64,000 nt of DNA from Bacillus massilinigeriensis (GTDB lineage Bacteria > Bacillota > Bacilli > Bacillales > Cytobacillaceae), in the NCBI RefSeq assembly GCF_900117315.1, contig NZ_LT630337.1:169218-233217 (forward strand), read 5' to 3'. A program made the translations under genes and the position numbers. Position 1 is the first letter of the stretch; each line of letters starts with the position of its first letter. Positions 9,087 through 17,336 of the stretch are shown in pieces. The notes beneath the pieces were generated by a model, which was not told where the DNA came from, searched no databases, and saw only the letters and a list, made by a program, of their open reading frames with translations.

Positions 9087-11126
9087 ATGAAACAGACCCG
9101 TATTCTATCACCTGCCAGACAGCTGACAGAAGAGGAACAATCTCTTGTCTGGCAAAAACCGCCTTCACATATTGAAAGTGAAGCAGAAAAACGTATATAT
9201 CAAGAAATAGTAAGAAATTGGAACCGCGGCGAAATGAAAATCAGTACCATTTTGCTGGAGGGTGATGCAGGTTCGGGAAAAACTCAGCTTGCCAAAGCTT
9301 TATCTGCTGATTTTAATTTGCCTTATACTAAAGTAACCTGTTTTGCAGATATGGATAAATCCGATGTACTGGGTTCTATTCTTCCGGTACTGGAGAAAAA
9401 AGGTGATAAATCAGATACTGTTGAATATCGATATTATCCATCAGAAATTGTACGTGCGTATGAAAATGGATGGCTCTTGGAGATTCAGGAACCCACAGTG
9501 ATTAGGGATGCTGCTGTTTTAATGGCTTTAAATTCTGCATTAGAACCAGATGGCAGTCTAAACTTACCTACCCGAATTGTACATCGTCATCCTGATTTCA
9601 TTGCCGTTATAACAACAAATCGAGGCTACAATGGCTACCGCCCTTTAAATGAAGCTTTGCGTGATAGAGTACAACATGCAGAAAAACTGGATTTACCACC
9701 TAAAGAAGTTATGATGGAACGGGCAAAGGCTAAGACTGGTTATCAATCTGAAAATGTTCTTTCTCTTTTAGCCGAGACAATTATGCTGCTGGATGAAACA
9801 GCTCGGGCTAATGCAATTAAAGGTGTGGCTGGGATGCGATCCTATATCTTTTGGGTTGATGCCGTTCAAAGCGGTGCCTCGGTACAAAATACTCTTTATC
9901 ATAAGGTACTTTATAAAATTACCACTGACCCACAGGAGCTTGCCATTTTAGAGCAGGCGCTGGTAAGTCATGGCTTGACAGATAAGCTTGAGGAATTGGA
10001 TATCATCTGTCATTCCCATTCAGACGGAGAGAATCCAGATTTAATTGAACTTAATATTTCCAAAAATGGAGAATTCTCTGCCAAGACAGATCAAGCTGAT
10101 AAAAATACATTGCGTCTGAGAAAATCAGAAGACAGTGAGGGGCATTCTGATACAAGCAGTGATAAAAATACTGATATTTCAAGCAATGATAATGGAGAAA
10201 ATGGCACTCCATTCTATCATGAGCTCGATAAATCAGATGCAAACGAATTACAAAAAAAGGAATTTCGTAAACAGTTGAACAGAGAAGCACGGCAAAGTGT
10301 TCAAGGCAGCTGCCATGAAGAAATCAAGCTTATTGTCCACCTCCCTGAAGCTACCACGGGGAACATGGAAGAGTATCATAACAGGGCTGCTACTTTGCTA
10401 CCAGTCACTCGAGAACTAATCCGCAAAACAAACCCACTTTTAGAGCATGAAGTTTCTTCTGAATTCGCTAAATTTCAACTATATGGCACAAAATTCTGTG
10501 CGGATCAGGCCGCTTCTTTGGATTTTCGCGTATTTGCTCGCAAGCGCCCACCAGAGGAAGAACCCTCCCTTGCGGTTGCTCTCAGAATTGATGAATCAGC
10601 ATCAATGTCAGCCTTTGGCCGTTTAGAGGCAGCAAAACAGGCAGCAGTTGCTTTATATGAATTCTGCACCGGGTGTGGCATTCCGATAATGGTTTATGGG
10701 GATACAGCAGACCGCTCAAAGCTGGAGCAAATGTCTGTCTATGCCTATGTAGACTTTGAAAGCAAAGATGCAGATGCAAAATATGCTCTTATGAACATTC
10801 AGGCTCGCAGCAACAATCGGGATGGTATGGCATTGCGCATTATTTCCGATAGATTGCTTAATGCGCCCCAAAAAACCAAATTAATAATCAGCATCAGTGA
10901 CGGACAGCCTAAGGCTATGCCTGATTATACAGGTGAAAAGGCAGCGTATGATATGAAAGATACTTTGCTGGAATTTAGGCGAAAAGGCATCCAGTTCCTT
11001 GCTGCAGCTATTGGACAGGATAAGGAGGCTATCCGAGAACTTTACGGTGCTGAAAACACACTAGATATAACCGATTTGAAGCAGCTTCCAGCAAGATTGG
11101 TACAAGTAATCGCAAGGTTCATGTAG
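9087..11126 (+). CDS. MoxR/CobS-type AAA+ ATPase fused to a VWA domain
   Basis: 679 residues. N-terminal AAA_5-type ATPase: Walker A GDAGSGKT at 59-66, Walker B-like WLLEIQE at 129-135, sensor region FIAVITTN at 171-178 and an arginine-containing LRDRVQ. A low-complexity Ser/Asp/Asn-rich linker follows (about 335-385). The C-terminal VWA domain has the metal site D502-E-S504-A-S506, later ARSNNRDG and IISISDG. In two-subunit relatives (CobS/CobT of cobaltochelatase, MoxR with VWA partners) these halves are separate proteins that load metals or remodel targets. Here they are fused and encoded after a GIY-YIG protein, which resembles the MoxR-VWA conflict systems proposed from genome mining. 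Function unproven. Confidence 0.88.
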   Translation: MKQTRILSPARQLTEEEQSLVWQKPPSHIESEAEKRIYQEIVRNWNRGEMKISTILLEGDAGSGKTQLAKALSADFNLPYTKVTCFADMDKSDVLGSILPVLEKKGDKSDTVEYRYYPSEIVRAYENGWLLEIQEPTVIRDAAVLMALNSALEPDGSLNLPTRIVHRHPDFIAVITTNRGYNGYRPLNEALRDRVQHAEKLDLPPKEVMMERAKAKTGYQSENVLSLLAETIMLLDETARANAIKGVAGMRSYIFWVDAVQSGASVQNTLYHKVLYKITTDPQELAILEQALVSHGLTDKLEELDIICHSHSDGENPDLIELNISKNGEFSAKTDQADKNTLRLRKSEDSEGHSDTSSDKNTDISSNDNGENGTPFYHELDKSDANELQKKEFRKQLNREARQSVQGSCHEEIKLIVHLPEATTGNMEEYHNRAATLLPVTRELIRKTNPLLEHEVSSEFAKFQLYGTKFCADQAASLDFRVFARKRPPEEEPSLAVALRIDESASMSAFGRLEAAKQAAVALYEFCTGCGIPIMVYGDTADRSKLEQMSVYAYVDFESKDADAKYALMNIQARSNNRDGMALRIISDRLLNAPQKTKLIISISDGQPKAMPDYTGEKAAYDMKDTLLEFRRKGIQFLAAAIGQDKEAIRELYGAENTLDITDLKQLPARLVQVIARFM

Positions 11127-11153
11127 TATGATATATGAAATGGAGGTGGTGGC

Positions 11154-11744
11154 ATGGATTGTGTGAAAATAGGCAATTTAATTGCCAAGCTGCGAAAGGA
11201 AAAACACCTTACCCAGAGAAATATTGCAGATGCGTTGGGTATTCAAAGTAAAACGGTTTCAAAATGGGAATGTGGTTTAGGGTGTCCTGATCTATCGCTG
11301 TGGCCGGAGCTAACTGCTATTTTGGGCGTTGATATGAAACAGATGATGGAGGGTGAAATTACATCAAATAAGCCAGATAACGGCAACATTGACAAAGTAC
11401 GTTTTTATGTCTGTCCTTCCTGCGGGAATATTTTGGTGAGCACAGGAAGTGCCTCTATCTTCTGTTGTGGAAGAAAATTGGAAAGTATATTGCCTATGGA
11501 TTCGCTTACCGCAACTAAAATCACAGTAGAGGAAATGGATACTGATCACTTTATCACCTTTGACCATCCTATGACCAAAGAACATTATATTTCCTTTGTG
11601 GCCGTTGTTAAAAGCGACAGAGTATTACTGAACCGCTTGTATCCGGAACAAAGTCCAACGTGTCGGTTTCCTGTAATTACGGGTGGTAAACTATATGTTT
11701 ATTGCATCAAACATGGTTTATCGGTATATTCAGGTAATCTATAA
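11154..11744 (+). CDS. XRE-family regulator with Cys-rich C-terminal domain
   Basis: 196 residues. Residues 1-65 form a classic Cro/CI helix-turn-helix (IGNLIAKLRKEKHLTQRNIADALGI, then KTVSKWECGLGCPDLSLWPELTAIL). The C-terminal half has a CPSC pair, a CCG pair and FDHPMTKEHYISFVAVV, which resembles the ligand-bearing segment of desulfoferrodoxin/superoxide reductase. A plausible reading is a regulator sensing metal or oxidants. It starts 27 bases after the AAA-VWA gene on the same strand with GGAGGTGG upstream, so it probably belongs to that operon and regulates it. Confidence 0.82.
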   Translation: MDCVKIGNLIAKLRKEKHLTQRNIADALGIQSKTVSKWECGLGCPDLSLWPELTAILGVDMKQMMEGEITSNKPDNGNIDKVRFYVCPSCGNILVSTGSASIFCCGRKLESILPMDSLTATKITVEEMDTDHFITFDHPMTKEHYISFVAVVKSDRVLLNRLYPEQSPTCRFPVITGGKLYVYCIKHGLSVYSGNL

Positions 11745-11817
11745 TTAAATCAATATTATCTTCCTGGGATGTATATGTTTGTTGTACTGTCCCGCGGCTT
11801 TTTTAAAATTTTAAACG

Positions 11818-11846
11818 TTGTTTAAAACGACTTATTGTGTTAAAAT
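11818..11846 (+). promoter_or_regulatory. Promoter of the mef/msr(D) unit
   Basis: TTGTTT and TAAAAT separated by 17 bases, about 40 bases ahead of the mef leader peptide. Consistent with a constitutive housekeeping promoter whose output is controlled downstream by attenuation. Confidence 0.6.
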
Positions 11847-11886
11847 ATGCGCTGATACAAATAAGAGTTTAGGAGGAACCGAAACT

Positions 11887-11913
11887 ATGACAGCCTCAAT
11901 GCGTTTAAGATAA
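11887..11913 (+). CDS. mefAL: mef leader peptide MTASMRLR
   Basis: Eight codons plus stop reading MTASMRLR, with AGGAGG about ten bases upstream. As I recall, this is the regulatory peptide described upstream of mef in the streptococcal Mega/Tn1207-type macrolide-resistance elements, where drug-dependent ribosome stalling relieves transcription attenuation. It is followed here by the expected terminator hairpin. It is too short to be found by ORF calling, and its exact preservation beside a ruined mef gene is notable. Confidence 0.88.
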   Translation: MTASMRLR

Positions 11914-11922
11914 GCTGGCAAT

Positions 11923-11961
11923 AAAAAAAGCAAAATCTATCCCCGATGATAGGCTTTTTTG
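11923..11961 (+). terminator. Attenuator hairpin after the mef leader
   Basis: A-rich AAAAAAAGC pairs with GCTTTTTT, with an inner CTATC/GATAG stem, ending in a T run. It begins 10 bases after the leader stop codon, the position expected for a transcription attenuator controlled by ribosome stalling. Confidence 0.75.
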
Positions 11962-12074
11962 TTGTGCTTATTTATACGATATTGAGCATTCATTAGTTGC
12001 GGTGAGGATATAGTTTATCTAACTATACCTTTATTTAACTATGTTTTTAATATGAATGTTTCCAAATTGTATGT

Positions 12075-12119
12075 ATGCAGACCAAAAGCCACATTGTGGA
12101 TTTAGGCCTGCATTTTTTA
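12075..12119 (+). terminator. Second hairpin in the mef leader region
   Basis: ATGCAG-CC pairs with GG-CTGCAT around a 24-base loop and is followed by TTTTTT. It lies about 60 bases before the mef start and may act as a second attenuator. Confidence 0.5.
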
Positions 12120-12181
12120 TTGCCTAGAATGCTATTCAAAATAGAAATTCAAGCAAAATAATTATGCAGGAGAAAATATAA

Positions 12182-12971
12182 ATGGAAAAATACAGAAATT
12201 GGAAACTTGAGTTTTATACAATATGGGCAGGGCAGGCAGTATCATTAATCACTAGTGCCATCCTGCAAATGGCGATTATATTTTACCTTACAGAAAAAAC
12301 AGGATCTGCGATGGTCTTGTCTATGGCTTCACTAGTAGGTTTTTTTACCCTATGCGGTCTTTGGACCTGCCATTGGGGTGCTAGTGGATCGTCATGATAG
12401 GAAGAAGATAATGATTGGTGCTGATTTAATTATCGCAGCAGCTGGGGCAGTGCTTGCTATTGTTGCATTGTATATGGAGCTACCTGTCTGGATGGTTATG
12501 GTAGTATTGTTTATCCGTAGCATTGGAACAGCTTTTCATATCCTAGCAATCAATGCGATTACGCCACTTTTAGTATCAGAAGAACAGCTGACAAAATGCG
12601 CAGGCTATAGTCAGTCTTTGCAGTCTATAAGCTATATTGTTAGTCCGGCAGTTGCAGCACTCCTATACTCCGTTTGGGATTTAAATGCTATTATTGCCAT
12701 CGATGTATTGGGTGCTGTGATTGCATCTATTACGGTAGCAATTGTACGTATTCCTAAGCTGGGTGATCAAATGTAAAGTTTGGAACCAAATTTCATAAGA
12801 GAAATGAAAGAAGGAATTGTCGTACTGAGACAAAACATAGGATTATTTGCCTTATTGCTCTTAGGAACACTATATAGTTTTGTTTATATGCCAATTAATG
12901 CAATGTTTCCTTTGATCAGCATGGAATACTTTAAAACAAAATTCATAGGAGGGCCATTTTTATGTATTTAA
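12182..12971 (+). pseudogene. Decayed mef-type macrolide efflux (MFS) gene
   Basis: Remnant of a Mef(A)/Mef(E)-like major facilitator. Three frame segments join into one N-terminal MFS domain: residues from MEKYRNWKLEF to about 12345, then LVDRHDRKKIMIGADLI, then EPNFIREMKEG. Lesions seen: a +1 frameshift in a run of seven Ts (12339-12345); a nonsense TAA at 12774-12776 where related proteins continue with Gln-Ser-Leu; and loss of roughly the last third of the protein, the reading running straight into the msr(D) leader. The start at 12182 keeps a good AGGAG site. No functional pump can be made. Confidence 0.9.
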
Positions 12972-12982
12972 TTTTCATGTAA
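12962..12982 (+). CDS. msrDL: msr(D) leader peptide MYLIFM
   Basis: Six codons plus stop reading MYLIFM with AGGAGGG upstream, 78 bases ahead of msr(D). As I recall, this is the leader described for streptococcal msr(D), on which macrolide-bound ribosomes stall and which MsrD itself can rescue. A short GC-containing hairpin (12999-13016) follows. It overlaps the tail of the mef remnant. Confidence 0.88.
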   Translation: MYLIFM

Positions 12983-12998
12983 TTCTTCCTGCTAAAGT

Positions 12999-13016
12999 CG
13001 TAGGGTTTTCCCTGCG
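12999..13016 (+). promoter_or_regulatory. Hairpin between msr(D) leader and msr(D)
   Basis: CGTAGGG pairs with CCCTGCG (one G-T pair) around a TTTT loop, 16 bases after the leader peptide. No T run follows directly, so it looks more like part of an attenuator structure than a complete terminator. Confidence 0.4.
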
Positions 13017-13060
13017 TACAAGCAAATGAAAACATGCGATTATAGACAGGAGGAAATGTT

Positions 13061-14524
13061 ATGGAATTGATATTAAAAGCAAAAGACATTCGTGTGGAAT
13101 TAAAAGGACGCACTTGTTTAGATATAGATGAATTAGAAGTATATGATTATGACCGTATTGGTTTAGTAGGAGCAAATGGTTCAGGAAAAAGCACTTTACT
13201 CAAGGTGCTTTTAGGAGAATTAACTCCCCCAGGATGCAAAATGAATTGTTTGGGTGAACTTGCTTATATCCCTCAGTTAGAAGAAGTACATTTACAGGAG
13301 GAAAAAGATTATGCACTTGTAGGCAAGCTCGGTGTTGAGCAATTAGATATACAGACCATGAGCGGTGGTGAAGAAACAAGGCTTAAAATAGCACAGGCTT
13401 TATCAGCACAGGTTCATGGTATTTTAGCAGATGAACCTACGAGCCATTTAGACCGCGAAGGAATTGATTTTCTAATTGGTCAGCTAAAATATTATACAGG
13501 TGCACTGTTAGTTATTAGCCATGACCGCTATTTTCTTGATGAAATAGTAGATAAAATATGGGAACTGAAAGATGGCAAAATCACTGAGTATTGGGGAAAC
13601 TATTCTGATTATCTTCGTCAGAAAGAGGAAGAACGCAAGAGTCAGGCTGCAGAATACGAACAATTTATTGCGGAACGGGCCCGATTGGAAAGGGCTGCGG
13701 AGGAAAAGCGAAAACAGGCTCGTAAAATTGAACAGAAGGCAAAGGGTGCTCCAAAGAAAAAAAGTACTGAAGGGGGAGGGCGTTTAGCTCATCAAAAATC
13801 AACGGGAAGTAAGGAAAAAAAGTTGCATAATGCCGCTAGGTCGCTCGAGCATAGGATTGCAGCCTTAGGAAATGTAGAAGCTCCAGAAGACACTCGCAGG
13901 ATTCGTTTTAGGCAAAGTAAAGCATTGGAGCTCCACAATCCATATCCTATTGTCGGTACGGAAATTAATAAAATAGTTGGAGATAAGGTATTGTTTGAAA
14001 ATGCATCTTTTCAAATTCCTCTTGGAGCAAAAGTGGCTGTAACTGGTGGTAATGGAACAGGAAAAACAACTTTAATCCAAATGATCTTAAACCATGAAGA
14101 TGGAATTTCTACTTCACCTAAGGCAAAAATAGGATACTTTGCACAAAATGGATACAAGTACAACAGCAATCAGAAAGTCATAGAGTTTATACAGGAGGAT
14201 TGTGATTACAATGTTTCAGAAATTCGTTCAGTGCTAGCATCAATGGGGTTTAAGCAAAACGATATTGAAAAAAGCTTATCTGTTTTAAGCGGCGGGGAAA
14301 TTATTAAATTGTTGCTAGCTAAAATGCTTATGGGTAGATATAACATCCTACTAATGGATGAACCGAGCAACTTCCTTGACATACCAAGCTTAGAGGCTTT
14401 GGAAATATTAATGAAGGAGTATGCTGGAACTATAGTGTTTATCACCCATGACAAAAGGTTACTCGAAAATGTGGCTGATGTGATATATGAAATCAAAGAT
14501 AAGAAATTAAACTTAGTCCGATAA
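13061..14524 (+). CDS. msr(D): ABC-F ribosomal protection protein Msr(D)
   Basis: 487 residues, the usual length of Msr(D). ABC-F proteins have two ATPase domains and no membrane part; they bind the ribosomal E site and displace macrolides, ketolides and streptogramin B. Visible: Walker [10 protein letters not shown] near 38-46, signature MSGGEETRL, Walker [12 protein letters not shown], a charged coiled linker (about 185-270) and a second cassette with [14 protein letters not shown] and [11 protein letters not shown]. The start has AGGAGGAAATGTT upstream. Sequence is very close, from memory, to streptococcal Msr(D)/Mel throughout, including the linker. All catalytic motifs are intact, so this gene should work although its usual partner mef is dead. 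Confidence 0.93.
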   Translation: MELILKAKDIRVELKGRTCLDIDELEVYDYDRIGLVGANGSGKSTLLKVLLGELTPPGCKMNCLGELAYIPQLEEVHLQEEKDYALVGKLGVEQLDIQTMSGGEETRLKIAQALSAQVHGILADEPTSHLDREGIDFLIGQLKYYTGALLVISHDRYFLDEIVDKIWELKDGKITEYWGNYSDYLRQKEEERKSQAAEYEQFIAERARLERAAEEKRKQARKIEQKAKGAPKKKSTEGGGRLAHQKSTGSKEKKLHNAARSLEHRIAALGNVEAPEDTRRIRFRQSKALELHNPYPIVGTEINKIVGDKVLFENASFQIPLGAKVAVTGGNGTGKTTLIQMILNHEDGISTSPKAKIGYFAQNGYKYNSNQKVIEFIQEDCDYNVSEIRSVLASMGFKQNDIEKSLSVLSGGEIIKLLLAKMLMGRYNILLMDEPSNFLDIPSLEALEILMKEYAGTIVFITHDKRLLENVADVIYEIKDKKLNLVR

Positions 14525-14625
14525 TTTTTTTACTTTTCATATGATAAATTGTAAGTGGCTAGTGAAAGAGATTAAGGATTTTATCTAAACACTAAGTAGG
14601 TTAGACAACTAACCAGGGGAAATAA

Positions 14626-14655
14626 GGCCTTCAAAGTGAATTTTGAAGGCCCCTT
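14626..14655 (+). terminator. Terminator after msr(D)
   Basis: Perfect 10-bp stem GGCCTTCAAA with its complement, six-base loop, followed by CCCTTT. Separates msr(D) from the nucleotidyltransferase-vat pair. Confidence 0.7.
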
Positions 14656-14752
14656 TCCATAGAAATAGACGTAAAGCATTAGGAACATTTTGCAAAAAAG
14701 GGTATTTCTCAGTATGAGGTATAGCTTTTGATATTGAAAGGAGTGATTCAGT

Positions 14753-15592
14753 ATGATAGATAATATTATTCAATCAGTGACAGAAAAATTATCTTCTTTG
14801 CCTTGCATAGAAGGCATTGTATTAGGGGGCTCACGTGCAAGAGGCACTTATACAGAGGATTCTGATATAGATATCGGAATCTATTACAATTCAGAATCAT
14901 TTGACCTGACAGCGATTAACCAAATTGCTACAGAGTTGGATGATGAGGATAGAAACAACCTTGTTGTACCTCCCGGATCATGGGGTGATTGGGTTAATGG
15001 TGGCGGATGGTTAGTTATAAACGGGCGTCATGTTGACTTGATTTTACGTGATATAAAACGGGTAGAACAAATAATCAAAGATACGGAGCAAGGAATTGTT
15101 ACTGCCAATTATCAGACCGGGCATCCCCATGGTTATATAAGTGCTATGTATCGTGGAGAATTGGCAATCTGCAAGATACAATATGCTAAGGATGAAAAAT
15201 TTTATGAGGTTAAAAGGCAAGCAGAGCGTTATCCAGCCGCTTTGCAGAAAGGATTAACTGAGTTTTTTATGTTTGAGGCAGGTTTCTCTTTAATGTTTGC
15301 TGAGAACAATATAGATAAAGATGATGTATCTTATGTTTGCGGACATTGCTTTCGAAGCATATCTTCCCTTAATCAAGTCTTATTTGCAGTAAATAAAGAA
15401 TACTGTATAAATGAAAAAAAGGCTGTCAAGATGATTGAAGATTTTAAGATCAAGCCAAGCGATTACAAAGAAAGGGTCAATAAGGTTATTTCCTTAATAT
15501 CAACTGATGTAGATTGCACAAATAAAGGAATAGAGATTCTTCAAAGACTAGTAAATGAGGTTGAATACCTGAAAGGAGCCCATATTCAATGA
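14753..15592 (+). CDS. Nucleotidyltransferase-domain protein, possible antibiotic-modifying enzyme
   Basis: 279 residues. The N-terminal Pol beta-type nucleotidyltransferase motif is clear: LGGSRARGTYTEDSDIDIG at 24-42 (GS, then the DID metal pair), with the third acidic residue in GRHVDLILRD. The C-terminal half is helical, as in antibiotic nucleotidyltransferases. Aminoglycoside and lincosamide adenylyltransferases belong to this superfamily, and the neighbours msr(D) and vat support a resistance role, but I do not recognise a named ant or lnu type. GAAAGGAG precedes the start. The stop overlaps the vat start by four bases (ATGA), so the two are cotranslated. Confidence 0.8.
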   Translation: MIDNIIQSVTEKLSSLPCIEGIVLGGSRARGTYTEDSDIDIGIYYNSESFDLTAINQIATELDDEDRNNLVVPPGSWGDWVNGGGWLVINGRHVDLILRDIKRVEQIIKDTEQGIVTANYQTGHPHGYISAMYRGELAICKIQYAKDEKFYEVKRQAERYPAALQKGLTEFFMFEAGFSLMFAENNIDKDDVSYVCGHCFRSISSLNQVLFAVNKEYCINEKKAVKMIEDFKIKPSDYKERVNKVISLISTDVDCTNKGIEILQRLVNEVEYLKGAHIQ

Positions 15593-16227
15593 CGGGGCCA
15601 GATAAGAAAAAGCTTTATCCGAATGAAAATATAAAGACGGTTTGCTATATAAGTAATCTACCTAAAAGACCAAATGTTGAGATTGGTGAATACACTTATT
15701 ACAGCGATAATAATAAGTCTCCTGAGAAATTTTATGATAATATAGAGCACCACTACGAATTTCTTGGCGATAAACTCATTATAGGCAAGTTTTGTGCAAT
15801 GGCAGAGGGTGTTAAGTTTATCATGAATGGTGCTAATCATAGAATGGATGGAATTACAACCTATCCCTTTAATATCTTTGGCTGTGGATGGGAAAAAGTG
15901 ACTCCTACAATAGAACAACTTCCTTTTAAGGGTGACACAGTGATTGGCAATGATGTGTGGATAGGTCAAAATGTAACCATAATGCCAGGTGTTAAAATTG
16001 GAGATGGTGCGATTATTGCTACTAACTCAACAGTAGTAAAAAGTGTTGAACCCTATTCAATATGTGGTGGGAATCCAGCTAAGTTTATCAAAAAACGCTT
16101 TAGTGATGAAAAGATTGAATTCTTGCTAAAGCTTCAATGGTGGAATTGGAGCGAAGAGGAAATATTTAATAATCTTGAAATGTTAACATCCGAAGCAGGG
16201 TTAGAGCAATTAATGAACAATCCATAG
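15589..16227 (+). CDS. vat: Vat-type streptogramin A O-acetyltransferase
   Basis: 212 residues of the hexapeptide-repeat xenobiotic acetyltransferase family, forming a left-handed beta helix and acting as a trimer with acetyl-CoA. The Vat hallmark FIMNGANHRMDG carries the catalytic histidine (about residue 83); PFNIFGCGWEK, LPFKGDTVIGNDVWIG, MPGVKIGDGAIIATNS and GGNPAKFI follow in the order seen in Vat(B)/Vat(D). Length fits the family (about 210). The closely related CatB chloramphenicol enzymes are the main alternative, but the GANHRMDG and GWEK segments favour Vat. Four-base overlap with the upstream nucleotidyltransferase gene. Confidence 0.85.
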   Translation: MTGPDKKKLYPNENIKTVCYISNLPKRPNVEIGEYTYYSDNNKSPEKFYDNIEHHYEFLGDKLIIGKFCAMAEGVKFIMNGANHRMDGITTYPFNIFGCGWEKVTPTIEQLPFKGDTVIGNDVWIGQNVTIMPGVKIGDGAIIATNSTVVKSVEPYSICGGNPAKFIKKRFSDEKIEFLLKLQWWNWSEEEIFNNLEMLTSEAGLEQLMNNP

Positions 16228-16312
16228 ACTCGTGGCCTCTCTACTACGGCACAAAAAGGTGAGTAACTTCACTGATAATATGTATAAAATGGCAAATATA
16301 GACTGTTTGTTA

Positions 16313-16376
16313 AAGGTCGATATGTTCCCGTCTACCGATAGTACGAAAAACGTAATGGATATGTTCCCGAGAACAG
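16313..16376 (+). repeat. Degenerate direct repeat, left copy beside arr
   Basis: Resembles 17271-17336 in the same orientation: both start AAGGTC-ATATGTTCCC and share TCTACCGA/CCTACCGA and a later GATATGTT block. Read in frame it gives KGRYVPVYR and GYVPENR with stops, so it may be a decayed coding repeat. The two copies bracket the arr gene. Confidence 0.5.
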
Positions 16377-16512
16377 ATATACTCAAATGACATTTGAATA
16401 CCTTTTGAAATATTTCAAAGATACTTTGGAGAAATCCAGTGGCATTTCAATCTACAGAAATGAATAGCTATGGAAAGAATGAATGAATCAATTTATTTGG
16501 AGGCAAGATTAG

Positions 16513-17262
16513 TTGAATATGAAATTTAATCCAAACAATGTTGTTATTAAACTCTGTGTGAGTGGGTTGGAGTTGGAGGATAGTGGAAACATTGAGGATG
16601 CGCTCACAATGTTTCATAAAGCATGGAACGAAGCAACGGATGACTATGAAAGATTTATTGCAGCATATCATTTAGCTCGTCAGCAAAAGAGTATTGCAGA
16701 AGAATTAAAATGGATGGAAACATCTCTACAGTGTGCGCTAAAAATAAATGATGAAAATGTTAAGAGTGCATACCCAACATTATATTCAAACATCGCCAAA
16801 TGTTATGAGGAGTTGGGTGATTCTAAGAATGCAAAAAGAAATGATGAATTGTCAAACTCATCTAAGGGTGCACCTTCTGATGTAGGACCGTTTTACCATG
16901 GGACAAAGGCAGATTTGAAGGTTGGTGATTTACTAGTAGCGGGAGGAAATTCAAATTACAAACCTGGGCTCAAAATGAACCACATTTATTTCACTGCTAA
17001 TGTCAATGGTGCAGGACTTGCAGCAGCCTTAGCAAAAGGAGAAGGAAGAGAACGCATTTATATAATAGAACCAACAGGTGATTTTGAAAACGACCCAAAT
17101 GTTACTGACAAGAAATTCCCCGGTAACTTAACACGTTCTTATCGCTCAAAGGAACCTTTAAGAATTATTGGTGAAGTAAATGAGTGGACGAAACTTTCAA
17201 CTACTGAGCGACGTGAATGGAACGAAAAATCAGCTAAAAACAAAGGTGAAATTATTAACTAA
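16513..17262 (+). CDS. arr: Rifamycin ADP-ribosyltransferase (Arr) with TPR-like N-terminal domain
   Basis: 249 residues. The C-terminal ~125 residues are an Arr domain that transfers ADP-ribose from NAD to rifamycins: FYHGTKADLKVGDLL, NHIYFTANVNGAGLAAALAKGEG, RIYIIEPTGDFENDPN, NLTRSYRSKEPLRIIGEV. Typical Arr proteins are only about 140 residues. Here an N-terminal ~120-residue helical region (SGNIEDALTMFHKAWNEA, LYSNIAKCYEELGDSKNAKR) with TPR character is joined to it. The TTG at 16513 is placed ten bases after GGAGG; ATG 16519 is the alternative. Third resistance determinant in a row after msr(D) and vat, but in its own transcription unit. Confidence 0.88.
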   Translation: MNMKFNPNNVVIKLCVSGLELEDSGNIEDALTMFHKAWNEATDDYERFIAAYHLARQQKSIAEELKWMETSLQCALKINDENVKSAYPTLYSNIAKCYEELGDSKNAKRNDELSNSSKGAPSDVGPFYHGTKADLKVGDLLVAGGNSNYKPGLKMNHIYFTANVNGAGLAAALAKGEGRERIYIIEPTGDFENDPNVTDKKFPGNLTRSYRSKEPLRIIGEVNEWTKLSTTERREWNEKSAKNKGEIIN

Positions 17263-17270
17263 ATATATAG

Positions 17271-17336
17271 AAGGTCTATATGTTCCCACCTACCGACACG
17301 GCCAAAAAGGCATAGATATGTTGTCCGAAAACGAAC
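17271..17336 (+). repeat. Degenerate direct repeat, right copy beside arr
   Basis: Partner of the repeat at 16313-16376, beginning nine bases after the arr stop codon. The two copies enclose arr and may record its arrival as a unit or a local duplication. Confidence 0.5.

Noticed and set aside
15589..16227. CatB-type chloramphenicol acetyltransferase
   Set aside because: Same superfamily, but the NGANHRMDG and GWEK segments and their spacing match Vat better.
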